Part shown: positions 7,447 to 15,727 of the stretch, piece after piece | How positions within the stretch are numbered: the first letter of the stretch is position 1 | Layout: each line of letters begins with the position of its first letter | Assembly: GCA_964534995.1 (NCBI GenBank) | Contig: CAZHSC010000050.1 | Location: 1 to 25,519 of the forward strand | DNA: 25,519 nucleotides | Direction of reading: 5' to 3' | Origin: JAJTFW01 sp964534995 | GTDB lineage: Bacteria > Bacteroidota > Bacteroidia > AKYH767-A > OLB10 | Notes under the pieces: generated by a model | Told to the model about the DNA's origin: nothing | What the model saw: only the letters and a program-made list of their open reading frames with translations | Database searches by the model: none | Translations under genes and position numbers: made by a program

Positions 7447-8365
7447 AAGGTCTTTCCTCGACCAGAGCCTGAAAGCGCTTCTGCTGGCCGGTGCCTGCGG
7501 CCTGAGCGGTGACCTTTTTGCAGGCAGGGAAATCAGGAAAATTACGGTATTACATACTAACGATACGCACAGCCGAATTGATCCATTTCCCGATAACGAC
7601 CCTAAATATCCCGGCATGGGGGGTATTTACCGGAGAATGAAAATCATTGAAGAAATCCGCAGGGAAAATCACCCTGTTTTACTGCTGGACGGCGGTGACT
7701 TTTTCCAGGGAACACCCTATTTCAATATTTTCGGCGGAGAAGTGGAGCTGAAAGCCATGAGTGCCATGAATTATGATGCCGCCACACTGGGCAATCATGA
7801 TTTCGACAACGGCGCAGAAGGCCTGCTCAGGCAATTGCCTCACGCCAAGTTCCCGCTGCTGAATTCAAACTATAATTTTGAAAATTCGGTCCTGAACGGC
7901 CATATTGAAAAATACCGTATTTTTGAAAAGGCAGGTATCAGAACAGGAGTATTCGGAATCGGCATCGAGTTAAACGGCCTGGTGGATGAAAGACTGACGA
8001 AAAACATCCTGTATACCGACCCGGTCAAGTCGGCCAATGCGACTGCCGGATTACTCAAAAAAGACATGAAGTGCGACCTGGTAATATGTCTTTCTCATCT
8101 TGGATATAAGTACGATAACGATAAAATCAGCGACGAAACCATGGCAATGGCAACAAAAAATATTGACCTCATATTAGGTGGGCATACCCATACCTTTCTG
8201 GACACGCCTGTTATAGTAAAAAATTCCGAACAAAAAAATGTTTTAATCGCGCAAACCGGATGGGTCGGAATCCGTCTGGGAAGGATTGACTTTCTTATTG
8301 GCGACAAAGGAGAAAAATACGCCTGCGCTCCCTCTACAATAAAAATTTTCAAAAAGTCAAGTTGA
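7421..8365 (+). CDS. Exported metallophosphatase, 5'-nucleotidase N-terminal domain
   Basis: Calcineurin-like metallophosphoesterase of 314 aa, equivalent to the catalytic N-terminal domain of UshA-type 5'-nucleotidases. It has the dinuclear metal motifs D48-x-H50 in HTNDTHSRID, LDGGDFFQG, LGNHDFDNG, LSHLG and GGHTHTF. The N-terminus has a twin-arginine pattern (SRRSFL, R9-R10) followed by a hydrophobic stretch, so Tat export is predicted. It lacks the C-terminal substrate domain, which the overlapping upstream lipoprotein supplies. The two products probably form one enzyme in the periplasm or at the membrane. The gene ends shortly before an A/T run (8365-8384) in front of dnaA. Confidence 0.9.
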   Translation: MEGLPKYSRRSFLDQSLKALLLAGACGLSGDLFAGREIRKITVLHTNDTHSRIDPFPDNDPKYPGMGGIYRRMKIIEEIRRENHPVLLLDGGDFFQGTPYFNIFGGEVELKAMSAMNYDAATLGNHDFDNGAEGLLRQLPHAKFPLLNSNYNFENSVLNGHIEKYRIFEKAGIRTGVFGIGIELNGLVDERLTKNILYTDPVKSANATAGLLKKDMKCDLVICLSHLGYKYDNDKISDETMAMATKNIDLILGGHTHTFLDTPVIVKNSEQKNVLIAQTGWVGIRLGRIDFLIGDKGEKYACAPSTIKIFKKSS

Positions 8366-8399
8366 AAAAAATTTTTTTTTAAAATCTTTTTAGACAATA

Positions 8400-8427
8400 T
8401 TTGCCGGGTACAATTTTGGTACATTTA
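8400..8427 (+). promoter_or_regulatory. Possible dnaA promoter
   Basis: TTTG (8400-8403) lies 16 nt before TACATTTA (8420-8427), one base off TAnnTTTG. Spacing is slightly short and the match is imperfect. The 106-nt gap is very AT-rich, with an A7-T9-A4 run at 8365-8384. No other strong signal was seen in this gap. Confidence 0.25.
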
Positions 8428-8471
8428 CAAATTATTAATTCATTCACGTATTTCAACTGCCTTCATAAGGT

Positions 8472-9929
8472 ATGCAAAAAGATAAAGAGCCACTAGTCAA
8501 AGAAAAATCATGTGATCAGGTATGGGAAAACTGTTTGAAACTTATTAAGGACAATGTAAACCCTCAGAATTTCAAAACCTGGTTCGAGCCGATCAAAGCG
8601 GTTAAACTGGATCTAAATACCTTGACCATTGAAGTTCCCAGTCAATTTGTATATGAATGGCTGGAAGAACATTACATAGGTTTACTTCGCAAGACTGTGA
8701 AACGGGAACTGGGCCCGGAAGGAAGACTTGAATATTCTATTTTAATGGAAACCTCGAGTCAAAATGCTAAACCTTATACAGTTAAATTACCGGCAAAAGG
8801 CAACAGCGGATTAAAAAATCCTTCAGTAAGCATTCCCCAGCAAATCAGCGGAGGTATCAGAAACCCCTTTATCATTCCAGGGTTAAAAAAGATTGATATT
8901 GATTCTCAACTCAATTCCAATTATTCATTTGACAACCTTGTAGAGGGAGATTGTAACAGGCTGGCACGTTCAGCAGGCTATGCCGTGGCTCAAAAACCCG
9001 GCGGCACTTCCTTTAATCCATTACTTATCTATGGTAATGTCGGCTTAGGTAAAACACATCTTGCTCATGCCATTGGCATTGAAATAAAAAACAACTTTCC
9101 GGGCAAAACGGTTTTGTATGTTCCCAGTGAAAAGTTCATGCACCAATTTGTTGATTCCGTTAAGAATAACAGCCAAAATGACTTTGTCCACTTCTATCAG
9201 ATGATGGACGTGCTCATCATTGATGACATTCAATTCTTCGCAGGAAAAGATAAAACACAGGACGTATTTTTCCATATATTCAACCACTTACATCAAAATA
9301 ACAAACAGATTATCCTCACCTGCGATAAACCTCCGGTAGATTTGCAAGGTATGGAACAGCGCTTGTTGTCCCGCTTCAAATGGGGCCTGGCCGCCGACCT
9401 TCAGGTGCCCGATCTTGAAACCAGAATCGCCATCCTCAAAAAGAAGATGTATGTTGACGGTATTGAACTATCCAATGAAATTACCGAATACATCGCACTG
9501 AGCATCACCAACAATATACGTGAACTGGAAGGGGCTCTTATTTCCATTATTGCTCAGGCTTCCCTCAATAAAAAACCTATTACCATTGAACTTGCCAAAC
9601 AAATGATTGACAAGTTCGTAAAAAATACGGTGCATGAAATTTCCATTGATTACATCCAGAAAATTGTTTGCGACTATTTCGAATTGCCCCTGGAAGTTTT
9701 AAAATCCAAAACCCGGAAAAGGGAAGTGGTACAGGCACGCCAGCTGGCGATGTATTTCAGCAAACAATTTACCAAATCTTCCCTTTCAAATATTGGCATG
9801 CATTGCGGTGGAAAGGATCATGCTACGGTTCTACATGCCTGCAGAACCGTAAATAACCTGATTGATACAGATAAGAAATTCAAATCGCAGGTGAATGACA
9901 TAATGAAGAGAATTAATTTATCAAGATAA
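8472..9929 (+). CDS. dnaA: Chromosomal replication initiator protein DnaA
   Basis: Replication initiator that binds DnaA boxes at oriC and melts the origin in its ATP form. The 485-aa protein has domain I (residues about 10-90, VWENCLKLIKDNV...), a linker, an AAA+ domain with Walker A GNVGLGKT (188-195) and Walker B IIDDIQFF (D251/D252), and the C-terminal helix-turn-helix domain with the GGKDHATVLHACRTV signature (about 446-460). The ATG at 8472 gives a normal N-terminus. DnaA boxes were not seen nearby, so the gene may not sit at the origin. A terminator follows, then a tyrosine phosphatase gene. Confidence 0.97.
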   Translation: MQKDKEPLVKEKSCDQVWENCLKLIKDNVNPQNFKTWFEPIKAVKLDLNTLTIEVPSQFVYEWLEEHYIGLLRKTVKRELGPEGRLEYSILMETSSQNAKPYTVKLPAKGNSGLKNPSVSIPQQISGGIRNPFIIPGLKKIDIDSQLNSNYSFDNLVEGDCNRLARSAGYAVAQKPGGTSFNPLLIYGNVGLGKTHLAHAIGIEIKNNFPGKTVLYVPSEKFMHQFVDSVKNNSQNDFVHFYQMMDVLIIDDIQFFAGKDKTQDVFFHIFNHLHQNNKQIILTCDKPPVDLQGMEQRLLSRFKWGLAADLQVPDLETRIAILKKKMYVDGIELSNEITEYIALSITNNIRELEGALISIIAQASLNKKPITIELAKQMIDKFVKNTVHEISIDYIQKIVCDYFELPLEVLKSKTRKREVVQARQLAMYFSKQFTKSSLSNIGMHCGGKDHATVLHACRTVNNLIDTDKKFKSQVNDIMKRINLSR

Positions 9930-9949
9930 TTGAAATAAGAGATGCATGG

Positions 9950-9984
9950 GAAGTCCTGGTATTTATCAGGACTTCTTTCTTTAT
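9950..9984 (+). terminator. Intrinsic terminator after dnaA
   Basis: GAAGTCCTG (9950-9958) and CAGGACTTC (9967-9975) form a perfect 9-bp stem with an 8-nt loop, followed by TTTCTTTAT. It ends the dnaA transcript just before the phosphatase ATG at 9995. Confidence 0.8.
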
Positions 9985-9994
9985 AAAAAATGCT

Positions 9995-10456
9995 ATGAAG
10001 ATATTAATGGTATGCCTGGGCAATATTTGCCGTTCCCCGCTGGCAGAAGGACTGATGCAGGATAAACTTCAGCGTGCGGGCCTCCCTTATACCGTTGATT
10101 CAGCCGGAATCAGCCAATGGCATGCAGGTGAATCTCCCGACCCGAGATCAATTGACATAGCGGCACGGCATCACATCGATATAGCCAATCAAAGAGCCAG
10201 AAAAATAAATTCAGAAGACCTGCGGCAATTCGATCTGATTCTTGCCATGGACAAAAGCGTTTATAATGAAATACTATCTCTCGCGGATACAACAAATGCT
10301 TTTAAGGTAAAATTGTTTCTGGAATATGCCGGGCAGGGCCAACAGGACGTACCTGATCCCTGGTATGGAGGAGAAGAAGATTTTCATTCCGTTTATAGGA
10401 TTATTGACCATGCCTGCACTCAGATAGCTCATAAGTTATTGATTAATAACGCATAA
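9995..10456 (+). CDS. Low-molecular-weight protein-tyrosine phosphatase
   Basis: LMW-PTP family phosphatase of 153 aa, cytoplasmic. The active-site P-loop C7-L-G-N-I-C-R13-S is intact at the N-terminus and the general-acid loop is DVPDPWYG, with D121 as the acid. These enzymes dephosphorylate phosphotyrosine, often on bacterial tyrosine kinases of exopolysaccharide systems; none is in the window. The gene follows dnaA, separated by a terminator, and that gene order is one I recall from other Bacteroidota. The start follows a T/A-rich stretch with no Shine-Dalgarno. Confidence 0.93.
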   Translation: MKILMVCLGNICRSPLAEGLMQDKLQRAGLPYTVDSAGISQWHAGESPDPRSIDIAARHHIDIANQRARKINSEDLRQFDLILAMDKSVYNEILSLADTTNAFKVKLFLEYAGQGQQDVPDPWYGGEEDFHSVYRIIDHACTQIAHKLLINNA

Positions 10457-10506
10457 TGAACAAACACGAGCTATTCCCTACCCTTTCAGGTATAGAATAT
10501 TTCTTA

Positions 10507-10514
10507 TATCTTTG
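10507..10514 (+). promoter_or_regulatory. Putative -7 element for the TPR-ribH operon
   Basis: TATCTTTG matches TAnnTTTG. A TTTC, one base from the -33 TTTG, lies 19 nt upstream. The start codon of the TPR gene is 30 nt downstream. Confidence 0.45.
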
Positions 10515-10544
10515 CCCTCTCAAAAATTAACTTCTTCAAAGTCC

Positions 10545-11231
10545 ATGTCGGAAGAGAAAAAACAAGGTTTGGAATTCGCCGAAAGCATTGATAAAGCCGA
10601 AGCGTATGTTCATGAAAATAAAAAGAGCCTCAGCATTATTGGTATTGCTATCGTAGCTGTAATCCTGGCTTACTTTGGCTACAATCAGTTTATCGTAAAG
10701 CCTCAAGAGGAAAATGCTCAGAACGATATGTTCATTGCCGAGCAATATTTTGCCAAAGATAGTTTTGCACTGGCTATAAGCGGGGATGGTTCCTATCCAG
10801 GCTTTCAGGAAATTATAGAGAATTACAGTTCCGCTCCATCCGGCAATCTGGCCCAGTATTATTTAGGCATGAGTTTACTGCACAAGGGTGAATTTGAAAA
10901 TGCTATAGAAGCACTCAAGAATTACGATGCTGAAGATGATATCACCGGCGCCCTGGCACTGGGAGGAATCGCCGGAGCTTATCTGGAGTTAAACCAGATT
11001 GATGAGGCCATCAGTTATTTTAAAAAAGCCGCCGACTGGGATGAGAATAATTACACGAAGCCGCTTTTCCTGATGAAAACCGCTTTTGCCTATGAACTTA
11101 AGAAAGATTACTCCGCCGCTGTTGACATATATAACCGTATTAAACAGGATTATCCGCTGAGTACGGAAGCGAGGGATATTGAAAAATATATAGGAAGGGC
11201 CAGTGCTTTAGGAGGCATCAGCACGGAATAA
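10545..11231 (+). CDS. Membrane-anchored TPR-repeat protein
   Basis: A 228-aa protein with an acidic/basic N-terminal tail, one transmembrane helix at about residues 28-45 (LSIIGIAIVAVILAYFGY) and a C-terminal region of tetratricopeptide-like helical pairs (about 95-215). The topology resembles YfgM-like ancillary proteins of the secretion/outer-membrane pathway, but the match is by layout only. I chose the ATG at 10545; an in-frame TTG at 10512 lies inside the -7 element and adds an unconvincing leader. It is probably cotranscribed with ribH, 2 nt downstream; any link to riboflavin is unproven. Confidence 0.85.
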   Translation: MSEEKKQGLEFAESIDKAEAYVHENKKSLSIIGIAIVAVILAYFGYNQFIVKPQEENAQNDMFIAEQYFAKDSFALAISGDGSYPGFQEIIENYSSAPSGNLAQYYLGMSLLHKGEFENAIEALKNYDAEDDITGALALGGIAGAYLELNQIDEAISYFKKAADWDENNYTKPLFLMKTAFAYELKKDYSAAVDIYNRIKQDYPLSTEARDIEKYIGRASALGGISTE

Positions 11232-11233
11232 CA

Positions 11234-11719
11234 ATGTCATCCGCTCATCATTCTCTTTCCACATTACCGAAAAATTTACCCAATGCCGGACCCTATACGT
11301 TCGGCATTGTCGTTGCTGACTGGAATGAAGAGATTACACATGCTCTGTTAGCTGGTGCAAAGGATGCCCTTAGCCAGGCAGGAGCACAGGAAGGGGAAAC
11401 AGAAATAATTCATGTTCCCGGAAGTTTTGAATTATCCGCCGGTGCTTCCTTACTGCTAAAGCGGGGTAAATTTGATGCGGTGATTTGTCTGGGTTGTGTG
11501 ATTCAGGGTGAAACCAGACATTTTGATTTTATTTGTCAGGCAGTGGCACAGGGCCTGACTGAACTTAGCACCCTTCATTGCAAGCCGGTTATTTTCGGGG
11601 TGCTCACTACCCAAACCCTGGAGCAGGCACAGGAGCGATCAGGGGGGAAATATGGTAACAAAGGATTTGAAGCCGGAATAACCGCTGTAAGGATGGCGGA
11701 TCTTTTTGCCACCCGATAA
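11234..11719 (+). CDS. ribH: 6,7-dimethyl-8-ribityllumazine synthase
   Basis: Lumazine synthase, the penultimate step of riboflavin synthesis, joining 5-amino-6-ribitylaminouracil with dihydroxybutanone phosphate. The 161-aa protein has VVADWNEEIT near residue 26, the VPGSFELSAGASLLLK phosphate/ligand-binding loop, and CLGCVIQGETRHFDFIC with the catalytic-type histidine, then FGVLTTQTLEQAQERSG and NKGFEA. These proteins assemble into pentamers or capsids. It sits 2 nt after the TPR gene in one operon and converges with the hybrid kinase gene with only 2 nt between stops. Confidence 0.96.
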   Translation: MSSAHHSLSTLPKNLPNAGPYTFGIVVADWNEEITHALLAGAKDALSQAGAQEGETEIIHVPGSFELSAGASLLLKRGKFDAVICLGCVIQGETRHFDFICQAVAQGLTELSTLHCKPVIFGVLTTQTLEQAQERSGGKYGNKGFEAGITAVRMADLFATR

Positions 11720-11721
11720 AA

Positions 11722-14619
11722 TCAGGATAATTCAGCTGCGGAGTTCAGCTTTTCATGAAGGATACTGAAAAGTTCATTGGCCGTAAAAGGTTTACCAAGA
11801 TGCGCATCCATTCCCGCCGCCATGCTTCTTTCAATATCGTCTTTGAAAACATTGGCGGAAACACCAATAATAGGAATTGTGGTGTTTCCTGACTGACGAA
11901 TTAAAACAGTTGCCTGATGACCATCCATCACCGGCATCTGTATATCCATTAAAATGGCATCGAAAACACTTGTCTCAAGCGCTTTAATAGCCAGTAATCC
12001 ATTTTCAACCATGGTAACCGAGCAATTCATCGACTCGAGCACTTTTCTGATCAGCAACTGATTAATCATGTTATCTTCCGCCACCAGAATATTCACTTTC
12101 TCAGCAAAAGAAGCGGAATTTTGCAGACCCTCGGCTGCCTTTTTTACGGGGGCATACTGACCCCTGCGGACTTTTATGGTAAACCAAAAATCAGATCCCG
12201 GAAATTTCTCAGTTCCGTAGCTGCCCGGGCTTTGCATACCGGATTCCCCTCCCATAAGTTTTGCCAGTTGGTGATTGATGGCAAGTCCTAATCCCGATCC
12301 TCCATATTTTCTGGTGGTAGAACTGTCGGCCTGCGTAAATACATTGAAAATATCATGCTGCTTTTCTTTGGGCACCCCAATGCCTGTATCCGTTACGGTA
12401 AATTTCAAAGTCAAATCATTACCATCAGGAACACTGATATCCGATAATGAAATATCCATTATTATTTTTCCTGTTTGCGTAAATTTCATCGCATTGGACA
12501 AGTAGTTAATCAAGAGCTGCCTGGTGCGATGAGGGTCACCAATAATTGTTGCCGGTATTTCCGGAGAACAGGTGACCCCTATATCAATACCTTTTTCCCT
12601 GGCCTGAACCATATAGGGTAAAACGGCCTCATCCACCATTTGTCTGATTTGAAAATGGGTGGACTCAATCTCCAGTTTGCCATGCTCAATTTTATTGAAG
12701 TCGAGGATATCATTGAGCAACACAAGTAAATTATCTCCCGACTTTCTGATATAATTCAGATACTCCTTTTGCTGTGGAACTGCGCATTCCTTCAGCAATA
12801 AATTGGTAAAACCTAAAATCCCATTCAGAGGTGTACGGATTTCATGGCTCATGTTGGCAAGAAAAACACTTTTAGACTGATTGGCAAGTTCCGCGTTCAC
12901 CTTCGCCTCCATCAATGTAATTTCGGCTCTTTTATGGCTGGAGGTATCCAGAACTGTGCCGGAGATCATCTTCATATTGCCATTCTTATCAAAAACAGGA
13001 ACCGCCCTTGCAGTAAAAAATAATTGCTGCCTGTCAGGCGTCGTAATACTAAAATCAATATCAGCGGCATCTCCTCCAATAAAAGCCTTTTTCAAAGAAG
13101 CTTTTACCATAGGCCAGTCCTCAGGGTTGATCATTTTAAGATAAGATCTCAGATTCAGGTCACCCTGACCCGTTCCCCCAGGAAAAAACAAGTATGCAAG
13201 CGATTCGGTAAAGGCAAACTTTCGGAGGATGACATCAAATTCCCAGGACCCAAGTCCGGCTATACGCTGCGCCTCCTTCAGCTGAAACTCCCTTTTATTC
13301 AAGGTAAGGTTCGTCTCTATCAATGAACTGTTAATTTCTTCTATCTCCCGGTTCTTACATTCAATATCTGCATTCTTGGTTCTGATTTCGCTGAATTTAT
13401 GCATCAGCACTTTATTCACATTTCTCTTATCACGGTATGCTTTATAAATGATACCACCCAAAACCATACAGAAGCAAAGCGACAAAATCAGGCCATTTCT
13501 CATACTGATCAATCGGGAATTATAATAAATCATCTTTTCCCGGTTTGTGTGCAACTTTTCGATCTCCTCCTTCTTTCGTTCGATTTCAAATCCGGCAGCC
13601 AAATCCGCTTTCACCAGATCAAACTTCTCTTTCTCCAGGTTTTTTGACATTTGCGCTACCGAGTCCAGGCAAGCATATGCCTCCTTATATTTTCCGAGGT
13701 CCTTATAAAGTCCGGCAAGGTCACGGGCGATTTCAAGACAGAGCATTTTATCTTTTAAAAATCCGGCGCTTTCCATGGCCCGCAATTCATGTTTCAGCGA
13801 TTTATTAAAATCACGTTGCTGATGATATATCCTGCCCAGCAGGTGGTCTATCCATACATTGGCGGACACATAACACTGGTTGTTTATTACTGCCGCACTG
13901 TTGAGTATATCCTTAGCCGCAACAAAGTCTCCATTTGAAAAATATACCTTTCCTATATCTACCATGGTCTCCAGCAATGCGATGGTATGACCCGCCGCCT
14001 TTTCATATACCAATGACTTGTTTAAATAATAAAGGGCGCTGTCGGACTTTCCCTGCAACATTTTCAATTTTCCGAGATTTCCTGTTTCACGTGCTATTCC
14101 CCGATCATAGCCAAGGGCTTCATCTATGTTCAGGGCTTTAAAAAAATAGTGTTCAGCAAGGGCATATTCTTCCTTATCCAGGCAGACCATACCGATATTA
14201 TTTATGGCAAGAGCCACCCCCTTTTGAATCCGGGGATTTATTTTTCCGGAATCCACCTCCTGCGCTGCTTTGTAATAAGACATAGCCCTGTTATACTGCC
14301 CTCTGTTCTTGTAATATGCCCCCAAATGGTTAAGGCTATACACCTTGCCATAAGTATATTTTAGTTTATTTGACAATTCATAGGCCTGTGTCGCATGGTA
14401 TAAGGCCGTGTCAGGTGAAACAAAACGGTAATGATAGGCCAGTCTTTCATGGAGAATCACCCGGTTGGTATCCTGTCCCGTTGAATTCCATAATACCCTT
14501 TCCAGTGAATCCTTTTTAATTTGTGCCTGCAGGCTCAGCCCGAGACCCAATTGTACGATCATTAATATGATTACAATCGAAGCAAACTTCAATTTCAAAG
14601 GGGTGACGCTCAGGGTCAT
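11722..14619 (-). CDS. Hybrid sensor histidine kinase with periplasmic TPR repeats
   Basis: A 965-aa membrane-bound hybrid two-component protein. Predicted order: signal peptide (1-33, ending LSLQAQ), several TPR units (about 45-330), coiled region, transmembrane helix (about 373-393), coiled coil, PAS/PAC domain (about 450-570), HisKA with phospho-acceptor H592 in ANMSHEIRTPLNG, HATPase (N box INYLSNAMKF, DTGIGVP, GGSGLGLAI) and a C-terminal receiver whose phosphorylated residue is D892 in LMDIQMPVMDG. No DNA-binding output domain is attached, so phosphate must leave via an Hpt or another partner, absent here. The signal sensed is unknown; the TPRs suggest protein or peptide binding in the periplasm. 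It is divergent from the small secreted protein at 14731. Confidence 0.93.
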   Translation of the reverse strand: MTLSVTPLKLKFASIVIILMIVQLGLGLSLQAQIKKDSLERVLWNSTGQDTNRVILHERLAYHYRFVSPDTALYHATQAYELSNKLKYTYGKVYSLNHLGAYYKNRGQYNRAMSYYKAAQEVDSGKINPRIQKGVALAINNIGMVCLDKEEYALAEHYFFKALNIDEALGYDRGIARETGNLGKLKMLQGKSDSALYYLNKSLVYEKAAGHTIALLETMVDIGKVYFSNGDFVAAKDILNSAAVINNQCYVSANVWIDHLLGRIYHQQRDFNKSLKHELRAMESAGFLKDKMLCLEIARDLAGLYKDLGKYKEAYACLDSVAQMSKNLEKEKFDLVKADLAAGFEIERKKEEIEKLHTNREKMIYYNSRLISMRNGLILSLCFCMVLGGIIYKAYRDKRNVNKVLMHKFSEIRTKNADIECKNREIEEINSSLIETNLTLNKREFQLKEAQRIAGLGSWEFDVILRKFAFTESLAYLFFPGGTGQGDLNLRSYLKMINPEDWPMVKASLKKAFIGGDAADIDFSITTPDRQQLFFTARAVPVFDKNGNMKMISGTVLDTSSHKRAEITLMEAKVNAELANQSKSVFLANMSHEIRTPLNGILGFTNLLLKECAVPQQKEYLNYIRKSGDNLLVLLNDILDFNKIEHGKLEIESTHFQIRQMVDEAVLPYMVQAREKGIDIGVTCSPEIPATIIGDPHRTRQLLINYLSNAMKFTQTGKIIMDISLSDISVPDGNDLTLKFTVTDTGIGVPKEKQHDIFNVFTQADSSTTRKYGGSGLGLAINHQLAKLMGGESGMQSPGSYGTEKFPGSDFWFTIKVRRGQYAPVKKAAEGLQNSASFAEKVNILVAEDNMINQLLIRKVLESMNCSVTMVENGLLAIKALETSVFDAILMDIQMPVMDGHQATVLIRQSGNTTIPIIGVSANVFKDDIERSMAAGMDAHLGKPFTANELFSILHEKLNSAAELS

Positions 14620-14730
14620 AATAGGTTATAAGATAGACACAATTTTACGCCGGCGTTATTGAAATGTTTCGGATTTCTTACAAGTACAGAATAAAATGTT
14701 TTGTACATTCGGGCAAACAATATCCACAAC

Positions 14731-15168
14731 ATGAATACTATTTACAGACTAATCATCCTGCTGATGGCACTATTTCATTATATCCCGGATGGCAATGCAC
14801 AGGCATCCAGGCAAAATACAGCCAGGGCACCCATATTAAAACTTTGCGAAATTCCGGCCGATTCCAGTGCAAGCACCAAGGTTTTACTTGCAGAAGTTCA
14901 GGCCTGGGCAGATAACCTTCCCTTAAAAGTGAATTGTAATGATGGAAAGGAATACCAGCTCCACCAGTTTCTTTTTACCATGATTACCATGAACCCGCTT
15001 CAAACCAAGGAATACGGTATTGCGAACAATGGCATACCCATTCTTGGTCGGAGGGCTATTGACCAGATGAAAAAAGGAGATACCGTATTTTTAAAAGAAG
15101 TTAAAGGAAAGGATAGCCAGGGGAATGATGTGAATTTACCCAATATTGTTTTTGTAGTTAAGGAATAG
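14731..15168 (+). CDS. Small secreted protein, possible GldM C-terminal-like domain
   Basis: A 145-aa protein with a signal peptide (about residues 1-26, ending DGNAQA). The mature part contains ITMNPLQTKEYGIANNGIPIL, then QMKKGDTVFLKEVKGKDSQGNDVNLPNIVFVVKE at the C-terminus. That closing pattern (gliding-type GD-x-V-x-F/L, K-x-K-G-x-D/S, L-P-x-I-x-F) reminds me of the last domain of GldM of the gliding/type IX secretion machinery; this is my impression and was not searched. No function is assigned. The ATG at 14731 is chosen; an upstream TTG at 14701 would add 10 residues before the signal peptide. The gene is solitary. Confidence 0.7.
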   Translation: MNTIYRLIILLMALFHYIPDGNAQASRQNTARAPILKLCEIPADSSASTKVLLAEVQAWADNLPLKVNCNDGKEYQLHQFLFTMITMNPLQTKEYGIANNGIPILGRRAIDQMKKGDTVFLKEVKGKDSQGNDVNLPNIVFVVKE

Positions 15169-15201
15169 CAATCGCATATTTGAAAGGCAGATACTGCCAG
15201 A

Positions 15202-15243
15202 AATAAACCCTCATGCATCTTAACGAATACATGGGGGTTTATT
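15202..15243. terminator. Bidirectional terminator between convergent genes
   Basis: AATAAACCCTCATG (15202-15215) and CATGGGGGTTTATT (15230-15243) pair over 14 positions with one G-T wobble and a 14-nt loop. It lies between the convergent genes at 14731 and queD and has T/A-rich ends on both strands. Confidence 0.65.
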
Positions 15244-15265
15244 CATCTACAACTGGCTTGCATGT

Positions 15266-15718
15266 TTACTCCATCCTCTCCCAATCCGCATACGAAGTGG
15301 GTGTTTCGAACAAGCGAAGTTTACGTATTTTCAGGCCTTCCGGTACTGAAGCATGTAGACTACGGCAAATATCCAGTAATATATTTTCACAACTTGGCTG
15401 GTATTCGGTCAGGTAAATGCGGTCCCATTCCGGATAGTTCAGTTTTGACAGGTTGCTCCCCTTTTTAAGCAACAGACAATGATCCAGTTTGCGTATCACT
15501 GCATCGTTAACCCAGGATTTAAGTTCCGTAAAATCGATTATCATTCCATCAAAGGGATGTCCTGTTTCATTGCGGACTTCCCCGCTCACCGTTACATGCA
15601 GCGTATAGGTATGGCCATGAATAGCACGGCACTTACCGGGATAATTCTCCAACGCGTGTGCAGTATCGAAACTGAATACTTTTGTTATAGAAACTTTTCC
15701 TTTATCAATCGGATTCAT
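15266..15718 (-). CDS. queD: 6-carboxy-5,6,7,8-tetrahydropterin synthase
   Basis: QueD/PTPS-family enzyme of 150 aa, which makes 6-carboxytetrahydropterin from dihydroneopterin triphosphate on the queuosine (7-deazaguanine) pathway. The zinc-site histidines H21 (in DTAHAL), H34 and H36 (in AIHGH) and the catalytic cysteine C30 (PGKCRAIHGH) are present; GMIIDFTELK, LDHCLLL and the closing LFETPTSYADW are typical. A pyruvoyl-tetrahydropterin synthase role is the alternative but is less usual in bacteria. It follows nrdJ by 9 nt on the same strand, so the two are probably cotranscribed. Confidence 0.93.
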   Translation of the reverse strand: MNPIDKGKVSITKVFSFDTAHALENYPGKCRAIHGHTYTLHVTVSGEVRNETGHPFDGMIIDFTELKSWVNDAVIRKLDHCLLLKKGSNLSKLNYPEWDRIYLTEYQPSCENILLDICRSLHASVPEGLKIRKLRLFETPTSYADWERME

Positions 15719-15727
15719 AAGTAATTT

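Noticed and set aside
8366..8471. Possible oriC next to dnaA
   Set aside because: No TTATCCACA-type boxes were seen by eye in the dnaA flanks; the AT run alone is not enough. One near-match (atatccaca, about 14720) stands alone.
13399..14364. Several plus-strand open frames opposite the hybrid kinase
   Set aside because: All lie antisense to a well-supported coding sequence and lack motifs or plausible starts.
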